DNA of 64,000 nt from Mycobacteroides franklinii. GTDB lineage: Bacteria > Actinomycetota > Actinomycetes > Mycobacteriales > Mycobacteriaceae. The position numbers and the translations under genes were made by a program. The stretch lies in the NCBI RefSeq assembly GCF_002013895.1, contig NZ_MAFQ01000015.1, forward strand, positions 1-64,000, written 5' to 3'. Each line of letters opens with the position of its first letter. Position 1 is the stretch's first letter. Of the stretch, positions 17,061 to 26,132 are shown in pieces. The notes beneath the pieces are model-generated. The model was not told where the DNA came from and made no database searches. It was given only the letters and a program-made list of their open reading frames with translations.

Positions 17061-18527
17061 ATGTCGACGCGCCGCCGGATCTCCGTGGTTTTGATGACCT
17101 CGGCCGTTATCGGATCAAGCGTTGCGGTCGATGTCGCCCCCTTGGCGTATGCCGACCCCTGCACCGGTCCCGCCGCAGGGCTTCAGCCACCGACTCCGGT
17201 CCCCGACGACGGCATACCCGGTCAGGCTCCCCCGATCGGCCGCAGGCCCGCCGGCGCCAATGACAAGGCACCACTACCGGAGCTGGGCAAGCTGCCCCTG
17301 GCAATCCTCAAACAGGTCCTGCCTCAACAGGGCGCGAAGAAGGCGTCCGGGTGGGCCCAGGAACTGGCGCACCCGGGCTTGCCCAACCCGCCGGAGCCGG
17401 GCTCTCCGAACGACCTGCAAGACCGGCAGGCCGCCGCCGTCGCTCCCGCTCCTCCGGCACCGGCCGTCGGCCCGGCCCCCGCAGCCGCCGTCTCCCCCTC
17501 GACATCAGTGGTCGGCTGGGTGACCGGTGTGGACACCGGCGCCAACACACTTCAAAAGTTCAGCATCTCCGGCACCGACCTCGGAATCATGTGGGACAAC
17601 GGCGATAACGCCGGCCGCCAGGTATTGATGGCCTTCGGCGACACCTACGGATACTGCGGGATGCGCAGCCAACAGTGGCGCTACAACACCCTGCTGCGCA
17701 CCCAGGACAAGTCGCTCTCGCACGGCCTTGCGGTGGCGGAGGGATCGACATCCAACCCGTACGCCGGTTCCCCGCAGTCCCGCCCGGGTTACTCCAAGCA
17801 GATCATCCCGCCCATCAAATGGGCCGCCCAAGAACGCGGCATCATCCCCACCGCCGCCATCTCCGTCGGCCGGTCCCAGTACATGAACTACATGTCCATC
17901 AAGAGCTGGGATAGCGCCGGCGAGTGGACCACCAACTACTCGGCTACCGCGGTGTCCAACGACAACGGCCAGAACTGGAAGACCTTCCCGCAGAGCATCC
18001 GCCCGGCATCTCCGGACGCCATCAGCCAGGTGCCGTTCACCCCCGGGAACGAAAACTTCCAACAGGCCGCATACGTCAAGGGCAACGACGGATACATCTA
18101 CATCTTCGGAACTCCTGCCGGGCGAAGCGGATCCGGCTTCGTGTCGCGCGCGCTGCCCGGAAACCTGCCCGACGCCCGCCAGCACGAGTTCTGGAACACC
18201 GACCGGGGAACCTGGGTGCCGGGAGATCCCAATGCCGCGACACCGATCCTCTCGGGTCCGGTGGGTGAGATGTCCGCGCAGTACAACACCTATCTGAAGA
18301 AGTATCTGGTGATGTATGGCGACAAGCAGGGAGACGTGCTGCTCTCCACCTCCCCCGCACCCCAAGGCCCCTGGAGCCCGCCGCAGGTCATCGTCACCGA
18401 GTCCCAGATGCCGGGCGGGCCCTACGCGCCGTACCTGCATCCGTGGACTACCGGCAAGGAGCTCTACTTCAACCTCTCACTGTGGTCCGCGTACAACGTG
18501 ATGTTGATGCGCACGACCCTTCCGTGA
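17061..18527 (+). CDS. secreted DUF4185-like protein
   Basis: 488 aa. A Sec signal peptide ends in AYADP with cleavage after AYA. Residues of about 35-150 are a Pro/Ala-rich linker. The C-terminal domain (about 160-488) carries MAFGDTYGYCG, NDNGQNWKTFPQSI and GPWSPPQVIVT, repeats of the five-bladed propeller, glycosidase-like DUF4185 family found in mycobacterial secreted proteins. It probably acts on or binds a polysaccharide outside the cell; no activity is proven from sequence. It is transcribed alone, divergent from the esterase pair. Confidence 0.88.
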   Translation: MSTRRRISVVLMTSAVIGSSVAVDVAPLAYADPCTGPAAGLQPPTPVPDDGIPGQAPPIGRRPAGANDKAPLPELGKLPLAILKQVLPQQGAKKASGWAQELAHPGLPNPPEPGSPNDLQDRQAAAVAPAPPAPAVGPAPAAAVSPSTSVVGWVTGVDTGANTLQKFSISGTDLGIMWDNGDNAGRQVLMAFGDTYGYCGMRSQQWRYNTLLRTQDKSLSHGLAVAEGSTSNPYAGSPQSRPGYSKQIIPPIKWAAQERGIIPTAAISVGRSQYMNYMSIKSWDSAGEWTTNYSATAVSNDNGQNWKTFPQSIRPASPDAISQVPFTPGNENFQQAAYVKGNDGYIYIFGTPAGRSGSGFVSRALPGNLPDARQHEFWNTDRGTWVPGDPNAATPILSGPVGEMSAQYNTYLKKYLVMYGDKQGDVLLSTSPAPQGPWSPPQVIVTESQMPGGPYAPYLHPWTTGKELYFNLSLWSAYNVMLMRTTLP

Positions 18528-18544
18528 TCGGTTCCGCCCCCTAC

Positions 18545-19738
18545 CTACAACCGCTCGATGATGGTGGCGTTGGCCAAACCGCCTGCCTCGCACATCGTTT
18601 GTAGGCCGTAGCGTCCGCCAGTCTGTTCCAACACCGACACCAGCGTCGTCATGAGCCGTCCGCCGCTGGCCCCCAGCGGATGCCCGATCGCGGTGGCTCC
18701 GCCGTTGATGTTGACCCTGGACAGGTCCGCGCCGGTCTCGGCCTGCCACGCCAGGACCACCGAGGCGAAGGCCTCGTTGACCTCGAAGGCATCGATATCT
18801 GCCAACGACAACCCGGCACGATCAAGGACTTTCGCGGTCGCCGGGATGATTCCGGTCAGCATGTACAACGGGTCGTCGCCCACTACCGCGACCGAATGCA
18901 CGCGGGCGCGGGGTGTCAGGCCAAGACGTTGCGCGGTCTCACTGGACGTGATGAGCACAGCAGACGCACCGTCGTTGATCGGCGAGGAGTTGCCTGCCGT
19001 GACCTTCCAATCGATCTGCGGAAAGCGCTGCTCCCACAATTCATTACGGAACGCGGGCTTGAGGCCGGCCAGAACATCGACGGTGGTTGATGGCCGTACG
19101 GATTCGTCGGTGGTTACCTCGATCAGTTCACCATTCACGTTAGGGGCCTTGATCGGCGCCACATCACGCGCGAACCGCCCCTCGTCCCACGCCCGCGCGG
19201 CGCGGTGGTGGCTCTCGGCGGCGAAGGCATCCAACTGCTCGCGCGACAGCCCCCACTTCGCCGCGATCAACTCGGCGCTGATGCCCTGCGGGACAAGCCC
19301 ATCCGGGTAGCGGGCGGCCACCTCGGTACCAAAGAAATCCTTACCCAGGCTCTGACTACCCATGGGCACCCGGCTCATCGACTCGATGCCAGAGGCAATC
19401 ACCACGTCATAGGCGCCGGCGATAACTCCTTGCGCGGCAAAGTGGATGGCCTGTTGACTACTGCCGCATTGGCGGTCGACGGTCACCGCGGGAACCGTCT
19501 CCGGAAGTCCGGCGGCCAAGGCCGCCCAGCGTGCCGTGTTGGAGCTCTGCTCGCCCACCTGTCCCACGGCACCGCTGATCACGTCGTCGACAAGGGCAGG
19601 GTCAATTCCCGTCCGCTCGACGAGCGCCCGGATGGCATGCGCATGCAGATCGACGGGATGTACGCCCGAGAGTGACCCGCCCGGCTTGCCCTTGCCGACG
19701 GGTGTGCGCACCGCGTCGACGATCACTGCATCTCTCAT
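18545..19738 (-). CDS. acetyl-CoA C-acetyltransferase (thiolase)
   Basis: 397 aa, complete thiolase. The acyl-accepting Cys is in DRQCGSSQQ, the His in GGATAIGHPLGASG and the second Cys in TMCEAGGL; DAFEVNEAFA is also conserved. It should cleave 3-ketoacyl-CoA (beta-oxidation) or condense acetyl-CoA. The gene is monocistronic or nearly so, convergent with the DUF4185 gene and divergent from an HxlR regulator whose likely operator lies at 19790-19814, so it is a plausible target of that regulator. Confidence 0.95.
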   Translation of the reverse strand: MRDAVIVDAVRTPVGKGKPGGSLSGVHPVDLHAHAIRALVERTGIDPALVDDVISGAVGQVGEQSSNTARWAALAAGLPETVPAVTVDRQCGSSQQAIHFAAQGVIAGAYDVVIASGIESMSRVPMGSQSLGKDFFGTEVAARYPDGLVPQGISAELIAAKWGLSREQLDAFAAESHHRAARAWDEGRFARDVAPIKAPNVNGELIEVTTDESVRPSTTVDVLAGLKPAFRNELWEQRFPQIDWKVTAGNSSPINDGASAVLITSSETAQRLGLTPRARVHSVAVVGDDPLYMLTGIIPATAKVLDRAGLSLADIDAFEVNEAFASVVLAWQAETGADLSRVNINGGATAIGHPLGASGGRLMTTLVSVLEQTGGRYGLQTMCEAGGLANATIIERL

Positions 19739-19789
19739 GACCTACCTCCTGGATTCGCCGTTGAACTCCTGTTCTTCCGGTATACGCCC

Positions 19790-19814
19790 AGTTAGTTGGA
19801 AATCACAACTAACT
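19790..19814. promoter_or_regulatory. palindromic operator between thiolase and HxlR genes
   Basis: Perfect 9-bp inverted repeat AGTTAGTTG / CAACTAACT with a 7-nt spacer lies in the divergent intergenic region. Dimeric winged-helix regulators of the HxlR family bind such sites, so it probably controls the thiolase gene, the regulator, or both. Confidence 0.65.
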
Positions 19815-19854
19815 GTGATCGACCGCATAACGTGCTAAGTTGGGTTTCACGACT

Positions 19855-20280
19855 ATGAGAACCTGCTCAATAGCCAATGCCCTCGACGTCGTCGGGGAAC
19901 GCTGGACCCTAGTGGCCCTGCGGGAGATCATGCTGGGCAATCGGCGCTTCGACGAGATCGTCCGCAATACCGGCGCCAGCCGCGACATCCTGGCGACTCG
20001 ACTGCGCAAGCTCGTGGACGCGGGCGTTCTGGAGAAACGTCAGTACGAACAGCGTCCTCCCCGCTACGAATACCTGCTGACCGAATCGGGGCGCGCGCTT
20101 CGACCTGTGCTGTTCGCACTGATGGAGTGGGGTGACAAGTTCGTGACGCAGGGTCCCCCACCCAGCGTTTGGGAACACCAATGCGGATCGGCGCTGCATG
20201 TCCAGCCGACTTGCCAAAACTGTGCAGAGCCAGTGACATTCGATGACCTCACCCCCCGCCGCATTGGACAGGTTCCATGA
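19855..20280 (+). CDS. HxlR family winged-helix transcriptional regulator
   Basis: About 141 aa. The HxlR signature runs CSIANALDVVGERWTLVALR, then RFDEIVRNTGASRDILATRL and LTESGRALRPVL. A C-terminal Cys pair (PTCQNCAEP) could bind metal. It probably binds as a dimer to the nearby palindrome. The ATG at 19855 fits the family start; a TTG at 19840 is possible. Its stop overlaps the DUF1990 gene start (ATGA), so the two are co-translated. Confidence 0.92.
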   Translation: MRTCSIANALDVVGERWTLVALREIMLGNRRFDEIVRNTGASRDILATRLRKLVDAGVLEKRQYEQRPPRYEYLLTESGRALRPVLFALMEWGDKFVTQGPPPSVWEHQCGSALHVQPTCQNCAEPVTFDDLTPRRIGQVP

Positions 20281-20792
20281 GTTCCGACGTATTGACCTAC
20301 GAACCCGCAGGCGCGACACGCCCGGGTCACGAGAAGTGGCCCGCCACTCCCCCCGGGCTACGACGATTCGAACAGACCATCACCATCGGCCGCGGCGATG
20401 ACTTCTGGCGTGCGGCCACCCATGCGGTTCTGAACTGGGAAGTCAAACAGCGCAGCGGGTTCCGCGTTGTCCCCGACATCGCGGTGAGCGACGGCGCTGA
20501 GTTTCAGATCAGCTTCGGCTGGGGGCCGCTCGCCGTCCACGAGCCCGTGCGCATTGTTGCCGTGGCGGACACCGACGTCCGGTGCGGATTCGCCTATGGC
20601 ACCTTGCCGGGACACCCGGTGTCGGGCGAGGAGGCGTTCATCGTCCACCGCGACGCTGACGGCACCGTGTTTCTCACGCTTCGATCCCTGACGCAGGCCG
20701 CGCCATCCGGTCTCTGGCGGCAAGCGTTCCCGGTACTTCTAGTGGCACAGAAGGTCTTCCGCCGTCGCTACCTACGGTCACTGCAGTCCTAA
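20277..20792 (+). CDS. DUF1990-family protein
   Basis: 171 aa. The segments HAVLNWEVKQRSGF, AVADTDVRCGFAYGTLPGHP and GEEAFIVHRD are typical of DUF1990, a family related in fold to polyketide cyclase-like lipid-binding proteins and of unknown function. Start overlaps the HxlR stop, so expression is tied to that regulator. It is convergent with the LysR gene, with a 4-bp overlap of the ends. Confidence 0.88.
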   Translation: MSSDVLTYEPAGATRPGHEKWPATPPGLRRFEQTITIGRGDDFWRAATHAVLNWEVKQRSGFRVVPDIAVSDGAEFQISFGWGPLAVHEPVRIVAVADTDVRCGFAYGTLPGHPVSGEEAFIVHRDADGTVFLTLRSLTQAAPSGLWRQAFPVLLVAQKVFRRRYLRSLQS

Positions 20793-21697
20793 TCCATCAG
20801 CGCCGCAAGGTCCACCAATGCCCGCGCCGGTCCCGTAGGCGGAGTGCCCGGCAGCCATACGGCACGGAATTGGCGGGTGAAGACGGTGCCGTCGGCAGGC
20901 GTGACCTCGATGAGTGTTCCTGCCGACAATTCAGGCGCCGCGATCAGGCGGCTGAGTACCGCCGGCGCCAATCCTGTTGCCGCGGCGGCCTTGATCGCGG
21001 CCGCGGAGCCCAGCTCGGCCGCCGGTGCCGCGGGCTGACACACCTCACTCAACACCTCCCACACGGTGTCGCGGGTGCCGGATCCGGGCTCGCGCATGAG
21101 CAGCGGAGTGATCGCAAGCTCGCGCAGTGTCACCGGCTTGCGCCGACGGGCCCATTTGTGTGTGGGTCCGACCACGATGACCAGTTCGTCGGCGCCCAGC
21201 ACTTCCCCGCCCAGGCCTGCCGGTGCATGCGGGCCCTCGATGAACCCCAGCGTCGCCCCGCCGCCCCGCACCAGCTCACACACCTGCTGTGTGTTTCCAA
21301 CCTCGAGGGATACCGCGACATCGGCATGCCGTGCCCGAAGAGCGGTGAGCCACAACGGCATCCGATGGTCGGCAATGGTGCGTGACGCGGCGACAACCAA
21401 GCGCGGCGCTTGATCGGAGTGCAGCGCAGCCACCCCGGTGACGAACTCGCGTGCCGCGGCAAGCACCGGCGTGGCATAACCCACCACCGCCAGCCCAGCG
21501 TCCGTGAGCCGCGAACCTGTCGGGCCGCGTTCCAGCAGCACCAGCCGCAGGCGGCGTTCCAGCGCCCGGATTCGCATGCTGGCGGCGGGTTGTGAAATAC
21601 CGTGCTGACGTGCCGCCGCACCCAGGCTGCCCGCCTCGGCCACGGATACCAACAGGTCCAGCACACCGAGGTCGGGGGTGCCCGGAGGAAGAGCCAT
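20789..21697 (-). CDS. LysR family transcriptional regulator
   Basis: 302 aa. N-terminal HTH (SLGAAARQHGISQPAASMRIRALERRL) followed by the two-lobed effector domain with the family pattern PRLVVAASRTIADHRMP. The co-inducer and targets are unknown. The neighbouring divergent gene is a nucleoside-type deaminase, 91 bp away, a possible target. Confidence 0.92.
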   Translation of the reverse strand: MALPPGTPDLGVLDLLVSVAEAGSLGAAARQHGISQPAASMRIRALERRLRLVLLERGPTGSRLTDAGLAVVGYATPVLAAAREFVTGVAALHSDQAPRLVVAASRTIADHRMPLWLTALRARHADVAVSLEVGNTQQVCELVRGGGATLGFIEGPHAPAGLGGEVLGADELVIVVGPTHKWARRRKPVTLRELAITPLLMREPGSGTRDTVWEVLSEVCQPAAPAAELGSAAAIKAAAATGLAPAVLSRLIAAPELSAGTLIEVTPADGTVFTRQFRAVWLPGTPPTGPARALVDLAALMD

Positions 21698-21788
21698 AAG
21701 ACCAGTTTATGACGAGCCGTCGAAATGCCTGCTACCGGGCTTATCCACCGGCGGGCAGTGAGGCTACCGGAGCTACGATGGGAAGATC

Positions 21789-22265
21789 ATGGACGACAAC
21801 GACATCCGACATCTGCGTCGCTGCGTCGAGCTTGCCGCCGAGGCACTCGATGCCGGCGACGAGCCCTTCGGGTCGCTACTCACCGGGCCCGACGGAGCCG
21901 TACTGGCCGAGGATCGCAATCGTGTCGGCACGGGAGATTCCACCCGCCACCCCGAATTCGAACTTGCTCGATGGTCCGCCGGGAATCTGTCGCCCACCGA
22001 CCGCGCATCCTCCACGGTGTACACCTCCGGAGAGCATTGCCCCATGTGCTCGGCAGCGCACGCATGGGTGGGACTGGGGCGCATTGTGTACGCCAGTTCC
22101 TCTGCCCAGCTGACACAGTGGCTCACCGAGCTCGGCGCGCCCCCGAGTCCGGTTGCCTCGTTGTCCATCAATCAGGTGGCACCCGGCATCGAGACCGACG
22201 GTCCCGCACCGGATCTCGCCGACGACGTGCGCGCCTTGCACGTCCGGTTCCGTGCGCAGCCTTGA
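21789..22265 (+). CDS. cytidine/guanine-type deaminase
   Basis: 158 aa, zinc-dependent deaminase of the CDA/guanine deaminase/TadA fold. The zinc His and proton-shuttle Glu are in HPEFELARW and the two zinc Cys in GEHCPMCSAAHAW. EPFGSLL near residue 20 is common to guanine deaminases and TadA-like enzymes. The usual HAE is HPE here, seen in some guanine-type members. Substrate cannot be fixed by eye. It is divergent from a LysR gene. Confidence 0.88.
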   Translation: MDDNDIRHLRRCVELAAEALDAGDEPFGSLLTGPDGAVLAEDRNRVGTGDSTRHPEFELARWSAGNLSPTDRASSTVYTSGEHCPMCSAAHAWVGLGRIVYASSSAQLTQWLTELGAPPSPVASLSINQVAPGIETDGPAPDLADDVRALHVRFRAQP

Positions 22266-22279
22266 TCCGCGCACGTGAA

Positions 22280-23860
22280 TCACTTAACGCAGGGAACGCC
22301 ATTCGCGGTGAGCTGACTCAGATCGGTAGGGGTGGGCGCCTGAATGCCCGTGCCCGTGGCGGCAACTGCGGTCATCTTGTCGGCGGGACTGGCGTCTGCC
22401 GACGAGCCGCTCTTCGCCCCGGCACTGTGATGCGCGATGTAGTCGTCCACGGGGAGTTGCGACCCCACGGTCAGTTGGACGGTTCCGGGTGCGACCGCAC
22501 CGGATTCCGCCATCGGCAGGTGCAGTTGATCGGCGAGGGCCTGCGCTCCCTCTTGCGCATCCGATCCGTAGACAATGGAGCTCTCCGTTGACTGGGTTTC
22601 CGCCGTGGACGCGCGGCCACGGGTGAATCCACGCGCCGTGAAGGCATCCTCGACCGCGGCTGCCAGCCCGTCGCGCGATGTCGCGTTGACAACATTGAGC
22701 ACCACGGGCGCCGCAAGCGGTGGCGGCGGGGAAGCCGCGCCGGCACTGGGCGCCTCGGGCGCGGCATCGGAAGAGAAGCGGTCGTGCACGATCTGCCGGA
22801 CCGTCGGGAGATCGACGATGTTGACGTCCGAACCGTTCGAATCCTCGCCGAAGTCGGAGATGGGCAGCGTGTAGAAGGACGTCGGCCTCTTGGTCAATTC
22901 CGAGGCGCGCGCGGCGAAATCGACAATGTTCAGGCCGGAATCGATCGCGACATTGTCGTGGGCGACGTTCACGATGTTCCGTATCGCGCCGGGGTCCGAC
23001 ATCGCCCCGCCCTTGCGCACCGCGGCCAGAAGCGATACCAGGAATGCCTGTTGACGACGGGTTCGGTCCATATCCGTGAATGACCCGTCGTTTTCATCCC
23101 GCCGCTGCCTGACGAAGGCCATCGCCTGAGATGCGTCGATCTGTTGAACGCCTTCGTGGAAGTTGGCGCCGGAAAACTCATCGATCGTGTCGTGGTTGAG
23201 GCACACCGTGATCGGCTGCACAGTCTTGGCGATCTGAAAGAACGCGGCGAGTGTCACTTCAATGAAGTGATCGATCTGCACACCCAGGAAGTCACTCACG
23301 GTGTCGATCTCGGCCTTGCGCCCCGCCTCACGGGCGGCCTGTTCACGCGCGGTCAGATCTTTGGCGCCCGCGGCATCTGAGTTGCCGTTCGCCTGCGCAT
23401 CCAGCGCCTGCTGGTAGGCAAATCCGTAGGCCTGCTTGACCTTGCCTTTGCAGACCGACCCGGGGCAGCCCGACAGATTCACATAGTCATCACGCGGGAT
23501 CGATACCGCACTGATGGGACCGCCATTGCCGGGAATATGCACCACAATCAGCACATTCGCGTTGTACCCACCCGATGTCTCGTCACCGGCGTGCAGCGCG
23601 TCGTACATCTCCTGCGGCAGCGGCTGCCCGTTCTGGTCAAGCCTGCTATCAAGCCCCATGAGCAGAATGTTCTGGTCCTGACCGACGGGAGTGAGCACTC
23701 CAGGCAGCACATGCGACGTGATGATCTGCCCCACCGTGGTGTTGTACCCAGCCCAGCCAAAACCCGTGATGGCCATGACAAATGCGGCAGCCGTACCGAC
23801 AACCAGGCGGCCCTTCGACAGCACCCAGCGCTGCGACTGGTCAGACTGTAGCTTGCCCAT
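22280..23860 (-). CDS. LCP (LytR-CpsA-Psr) family cell-wall ligase with LytR_C domain
   Basis: 526 aa. A short cytoplasmic N-terminus and one membrane helix (about 20-38) precede the LCP domain, with conserved Arg/Asp motifs (LLMGLDSR, AVSIPRDDYV, FVRQRRDENDGSF). A C-terminal LytR_C domain (about 395-465) follows a Pro/Ala linker. In mycobacteria these enzymes attach arabinogalactan to peptidoglycan. It acts outside the membrane. A paired Cys (SGCPGSVCKG) lies within the LCP domain. It probably forms its own transcript. Confidence 0.93.
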   Translation of the reverse strand: MGKLQSDQSQRWVLSKGRLVVGTAAAFVMAITGFGWAGYNTTVGQIITSHVLPGVLTPVGQDQNILLMGLDSRLDQNGQPLPQEMYDALHAGDETSGGYNANVLIVVHIPGNGGPISAVSIPRDDYVNLSGCPGSVCKGKVKQAYGFAYQQALDAQANGNSDAAGAKDLTAREQAAREAGRKAEIDTVSDFLGVQIDHFIEVTLAAFFQIAKTVQPITVCLNHDTIDEFSGANFHEGVQQIDASQAMAFVRQRRDENDGSFTDMDRTRRQQAFLVSLLAAVRKGGAMSDPGAIRNIVNVAHDNVAIDSGLNIVDFAARASELTKRPTSFYTLPISDFGEDSNGSDVNIVDLPTVRQIVHDRFSSDAAPEAPSAGAASPPPPLAAPVVLNVVNATSRDGLAAAVEDAFTARGFTRGRASTAETQSTESSIVYGSDAQEGAQALADQLHLPMAESGAVAPGTVQLTVGSQLPVDDYIAHHSAGAKSGSSADASPADKMTAVAATGTGIQAPTPTDLSQLTANGVPCVK

Positions 23861-24088
23861 AACAATTGACCATTGTTCTGCAATAGTCGTCCAAAACCCG
23901 ACAACCGGGCATCGGATTCTCCGGCGAGTCCTCCAGCTGTGAGGTGGTTGTGGATCTGGTACGGCCGCCCGCTAATCCGTACGGGTGAGTCCCAGCACCG
24001 GAATCACCCGGGTGGTCTTACGTTCGTATTCGGTGGTACTACAACACGCCGGCAATGACATTGGCGCGAAATGTCAGTCTTATTGACA

Positions 24089-24715
24089 TCATTTCAATCG
24101 ACGCAGGAAATCCCCGACCAGGCCGTCGAGGAAGGCGTCATCCACCGCTTCGCCGGTCACAATGACGCGGTAGTACAACGGCGCCACCAGCTGTTCAGCC
24201 AGGCGAGCAACATCCACGTCGGCAGGCAATTCCCCTCGCGCCACCGCGCGGGCGAGCGGAATCTGGTCGCGAGCCTGCTGTTCACGCAGATAGCGAGCCC
24301 GGAATGTATCCGCGAGCTGTGCGTCATGCTGCGACTGACCAATCAGGGCGCGGAACACCGCACCCGCATCATCGGTCGTCAGAAATTGCGCGGTGGCGCC
24401 CAGATGGTGCCGCAGGTCGGTGGCCAGACCGCCAAGATCCGGTGGGTCCAGCTGGGACGCGGCGTCTTCGAGGAAGACATCCATCAGTACCTCGGCCTTT
24501 GAACTCCACCATCGGTAGACGGTCTGTTTGGCCACGCCCGCCGCCTTGGCTATGCCCTCCATGGTGACCCCGGCATAGCCCTTGGCCACCAGCAGATCGT
24601 CGGCGGCGTGAATGACCGCCTCACGCGCGGTCTCGCTGCGGCCATGTCGGTTGCCGAAGTGACGGCGCGAGTCGTCTACCCCCTGGGGCCTCGCCATCTC
24701 ATTCACGACATCCAT
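24089..24715 (-). CDS. TetR family repressor
   Basis: 208 aa. N-terminal HTH (AREAVIHAADDLLVAKGYAG, then TMEGIAKAAGVAKQTVYRWW) and a helical ligand-binding domain. It faces a methyltransferase gene across 49 bp that contain a near-perfect palindrome, so it very probably represses itself and that gene. GGTGGTG precedes the ATG at 24715. The inducer is unknown. Confidence 0.93.
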   Translation of the reverse strand: MDVVNEMARPQGVDDSRRHFGNRHGRSETAREAVIHAADDLLVAKGYAGVTMEGIAKAAGVAKQTVYRWWSSKAEVLMDVFLEDAASQLDPPDLGGLATDLRHHLGATAQFLTTDDAGAVFRALIGQSQHDAQLADTFRARYLREQQARDQIPLARAVARGELPADVDVARLAEQLVAPLYYRVIVTGEAVDDAFLDGLVGDFLRRLK

Positions 24716-24726
24716 CGAATCACCAC

Positions 24727-24760
24727 CCTAGACTAGACGATACGTTGCGTCTATTCTAGG
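24727..24760. promoter_or_regulatory. TetR operator
   Basis: Inverted repeat CCTAGACTAGACG / CGTCTATTCTAGG, 12 of 13 positions matching, with an 8-nt centre, between the divergent TetR and methyltransferase genes. It overlaps the ribosome site of the methyltransferase gene (AGGA before the ATG at 24765), so bound repressor would block its start region. Confidence 0.8.
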
Positions 24761-24764
24761 AATC

Positions 24765-25406
24765 ATGACCACAACACTTCACGAACCTGAATTCGCAACG
24801 ATCGTCGACCGGCTCTTCCAGAACGCTTCGCACGATGCGGTTCCCGTGGACCGCGACACCTTCCACAAAAAGTCCGTCGAAGAACGTGCCGAGCTCTTCC
24901 AGAACGTCTACGTTCCGATCGCACCCGATGCCGGACGACTCCTCTACAGCCTGATCCGTGCCACCAAGCCGAAGACCATCGTCGAGTACGGACTCTCCTA
25001 TGGGATCTCGACTCTGCATTCGGCCGCGGCCGTTCGTGACAACGGTTTTGGCCGCGTCATCACGACCGAGCTCAACAGGGCGAAAATCGCCGCTTCACGT
25101 GCGACCTTCGCCGACGCCGGGGTGTCCGACCTCATCACCATCCTGGAAGGCGACGCTCGTGAAACCCTGAAAGCCGTTGACGGACCGATCGAATTTCTGC
25201 TGCTGGACGGCTGGCCGGATCTTGACCTCCCGATCCTGAAGATCCTGGAAGACAAGTTGGCCCCGGGCGCGCTGGTGATCGCCGACAACGTTGGATTCGA
25301 AAGCAGCAAACCATATTTGGAGTACATCCGGACGCCGGAAAACGGCTATGTGAGCGTGGCCTCTCCGATCGGGGAATGCATGGAGCTCAGCTGCCGTTGT
25401 GCGTAG
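24765..25406 (+). CDS. class I SAM-dependent O-methyltransferase-like protein
   Basis: 213 aa. Motif I is TIVEYGLSYGIST, the acidic residue TTELNRAK lies after beta-2, and LLLDGWPDLDLPIL matches the family-3 O-methyltransferase (YrrM-like) pattern. The acceptor is unknown; control by a divergent TetR protein hints at a small-molecule or xenobiotic substrate. The TetR operator overlaps its leader. Confidence 0.88.
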   Translation: MTTTLHEPEFATIVDRLFQNASHDAVPVDRDTFHKKSVEERAELFQNVYVPIAPDAGRLLYSLIRATKPKTIVEYGLSYGISTLHSAAAVRDNGFGRVITTELNRAKIAASRATFADAGVSDLITILEGDARETLKAVDGPIEFLLLDGWPDLDLPILKILEDKLAPGALVIADNVGFESSKPYLEYIRTPENGYVSVASPIGECMELSCRCA

Positions 25407-25496
25407 CGGTGAAATCTCACAGAAGCGTTGGCGGCGGTCGTCTCGCCAAAGTCTCCCGCCGCCAACGCCTTCAGAACCACTCCAGGAAGGTGTGGC

Positions 25497-25853
25497 ATGT
25501 TCCAATCTACCCTCGGCTTGTCGGCCGCGGCGTGTACTTCTCTCGCGTTGCTGTGCGCGCCGCCCGCCTCCGCAGGACCTCAATCTCCTCAGAAACCCAG
25601 CGAACTCGGTGCTGAGCTCCAATCGCAGGGCTATAAAGTTCAGTACGAGCGAATTGGCAACTGCGCCTTGGATGCCGGATCGGTGGTCGGCACTCGGATA
25701 GGTCCGGCGGTATGGGCGGACACCACCACACAGACCAAGGCCGGTGGCGGCGTTGGTGATGGTCCCGGCACCCGCGGAGGCGTCACCTGGTCCCATGACA
25801 TCGACCACCAGATCGCCTACATCACGGTGGCATGCAAGCGCGCAGCGAAATGA
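25497..25853 (+). CDS. small secreted protein of unknown function
   Basis: About 118 aa. The ATG at 25497 follows AGGAAGG and begins a signal peptide (MFQSTLGLSAAACTSLALLC ...) ending in PPASA-G. The mature part of about 90 aa has two Cys that could pair (GNCALD, VACKRA) and a Gly-rich loop. Not recognised; small secreted proteins of this type are common in mycobacteria. It follows the methyltransferase gene by 90 bp. Confidence 0.75.
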   Translation: MFQSTLGLSAAACTSLALLCAPPASAGPQSPQKPSELGAELQSQGYKVQYERIGNCALDAGSVVGTRIGPAVWADTTTQTKAGGGVGDGPGTRGGVTWSHDIDHQIAYITVACKRAAK

Positions 25854-25976
25854 ACTGTGCACACTGAAGGCTCCGGGCGGTAGAAATCGTGTCGGAAGTC
25901 CGCAAATAATCAGATGCGCGAGCTGTCGCCGGGAGCTACTATGCGTCAAATCTACAGTGACGCAAGGTAGCTGGCG

Positions 25977-26114
25977 ATGCTCGATACACAGGACTTCACG
26001 TTCGGGATCACGAGGGATGGATGTCGCCGGCGACGCCTCCTGGCGTTGACGTTCGACCCTCAGCGCCCGACACCGACTGGCCGGATCACGTACGCCCCGG
26101 CATTTGAGGTCTGA
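25977..26114 (+). CDS. possible 45-aa small ORF
   Basis: ATG at 25977 with a weak purine stretch upstream and a TGA at 26112. The product is basic in the middle (DGCRRRRLLAL) and resembles no family I know. It could be a small protein or the remnant of a larger gene. The rest of 25854-26132 shows nothing else. Confidence 0.25.
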   Translation: MLDTQDFTFGITRDGCRRRRLLALTFDPQRPTPTGRITYAPAFEV

Positions 26115-26132
26115 CGTTTCTATGCTGGCGAC

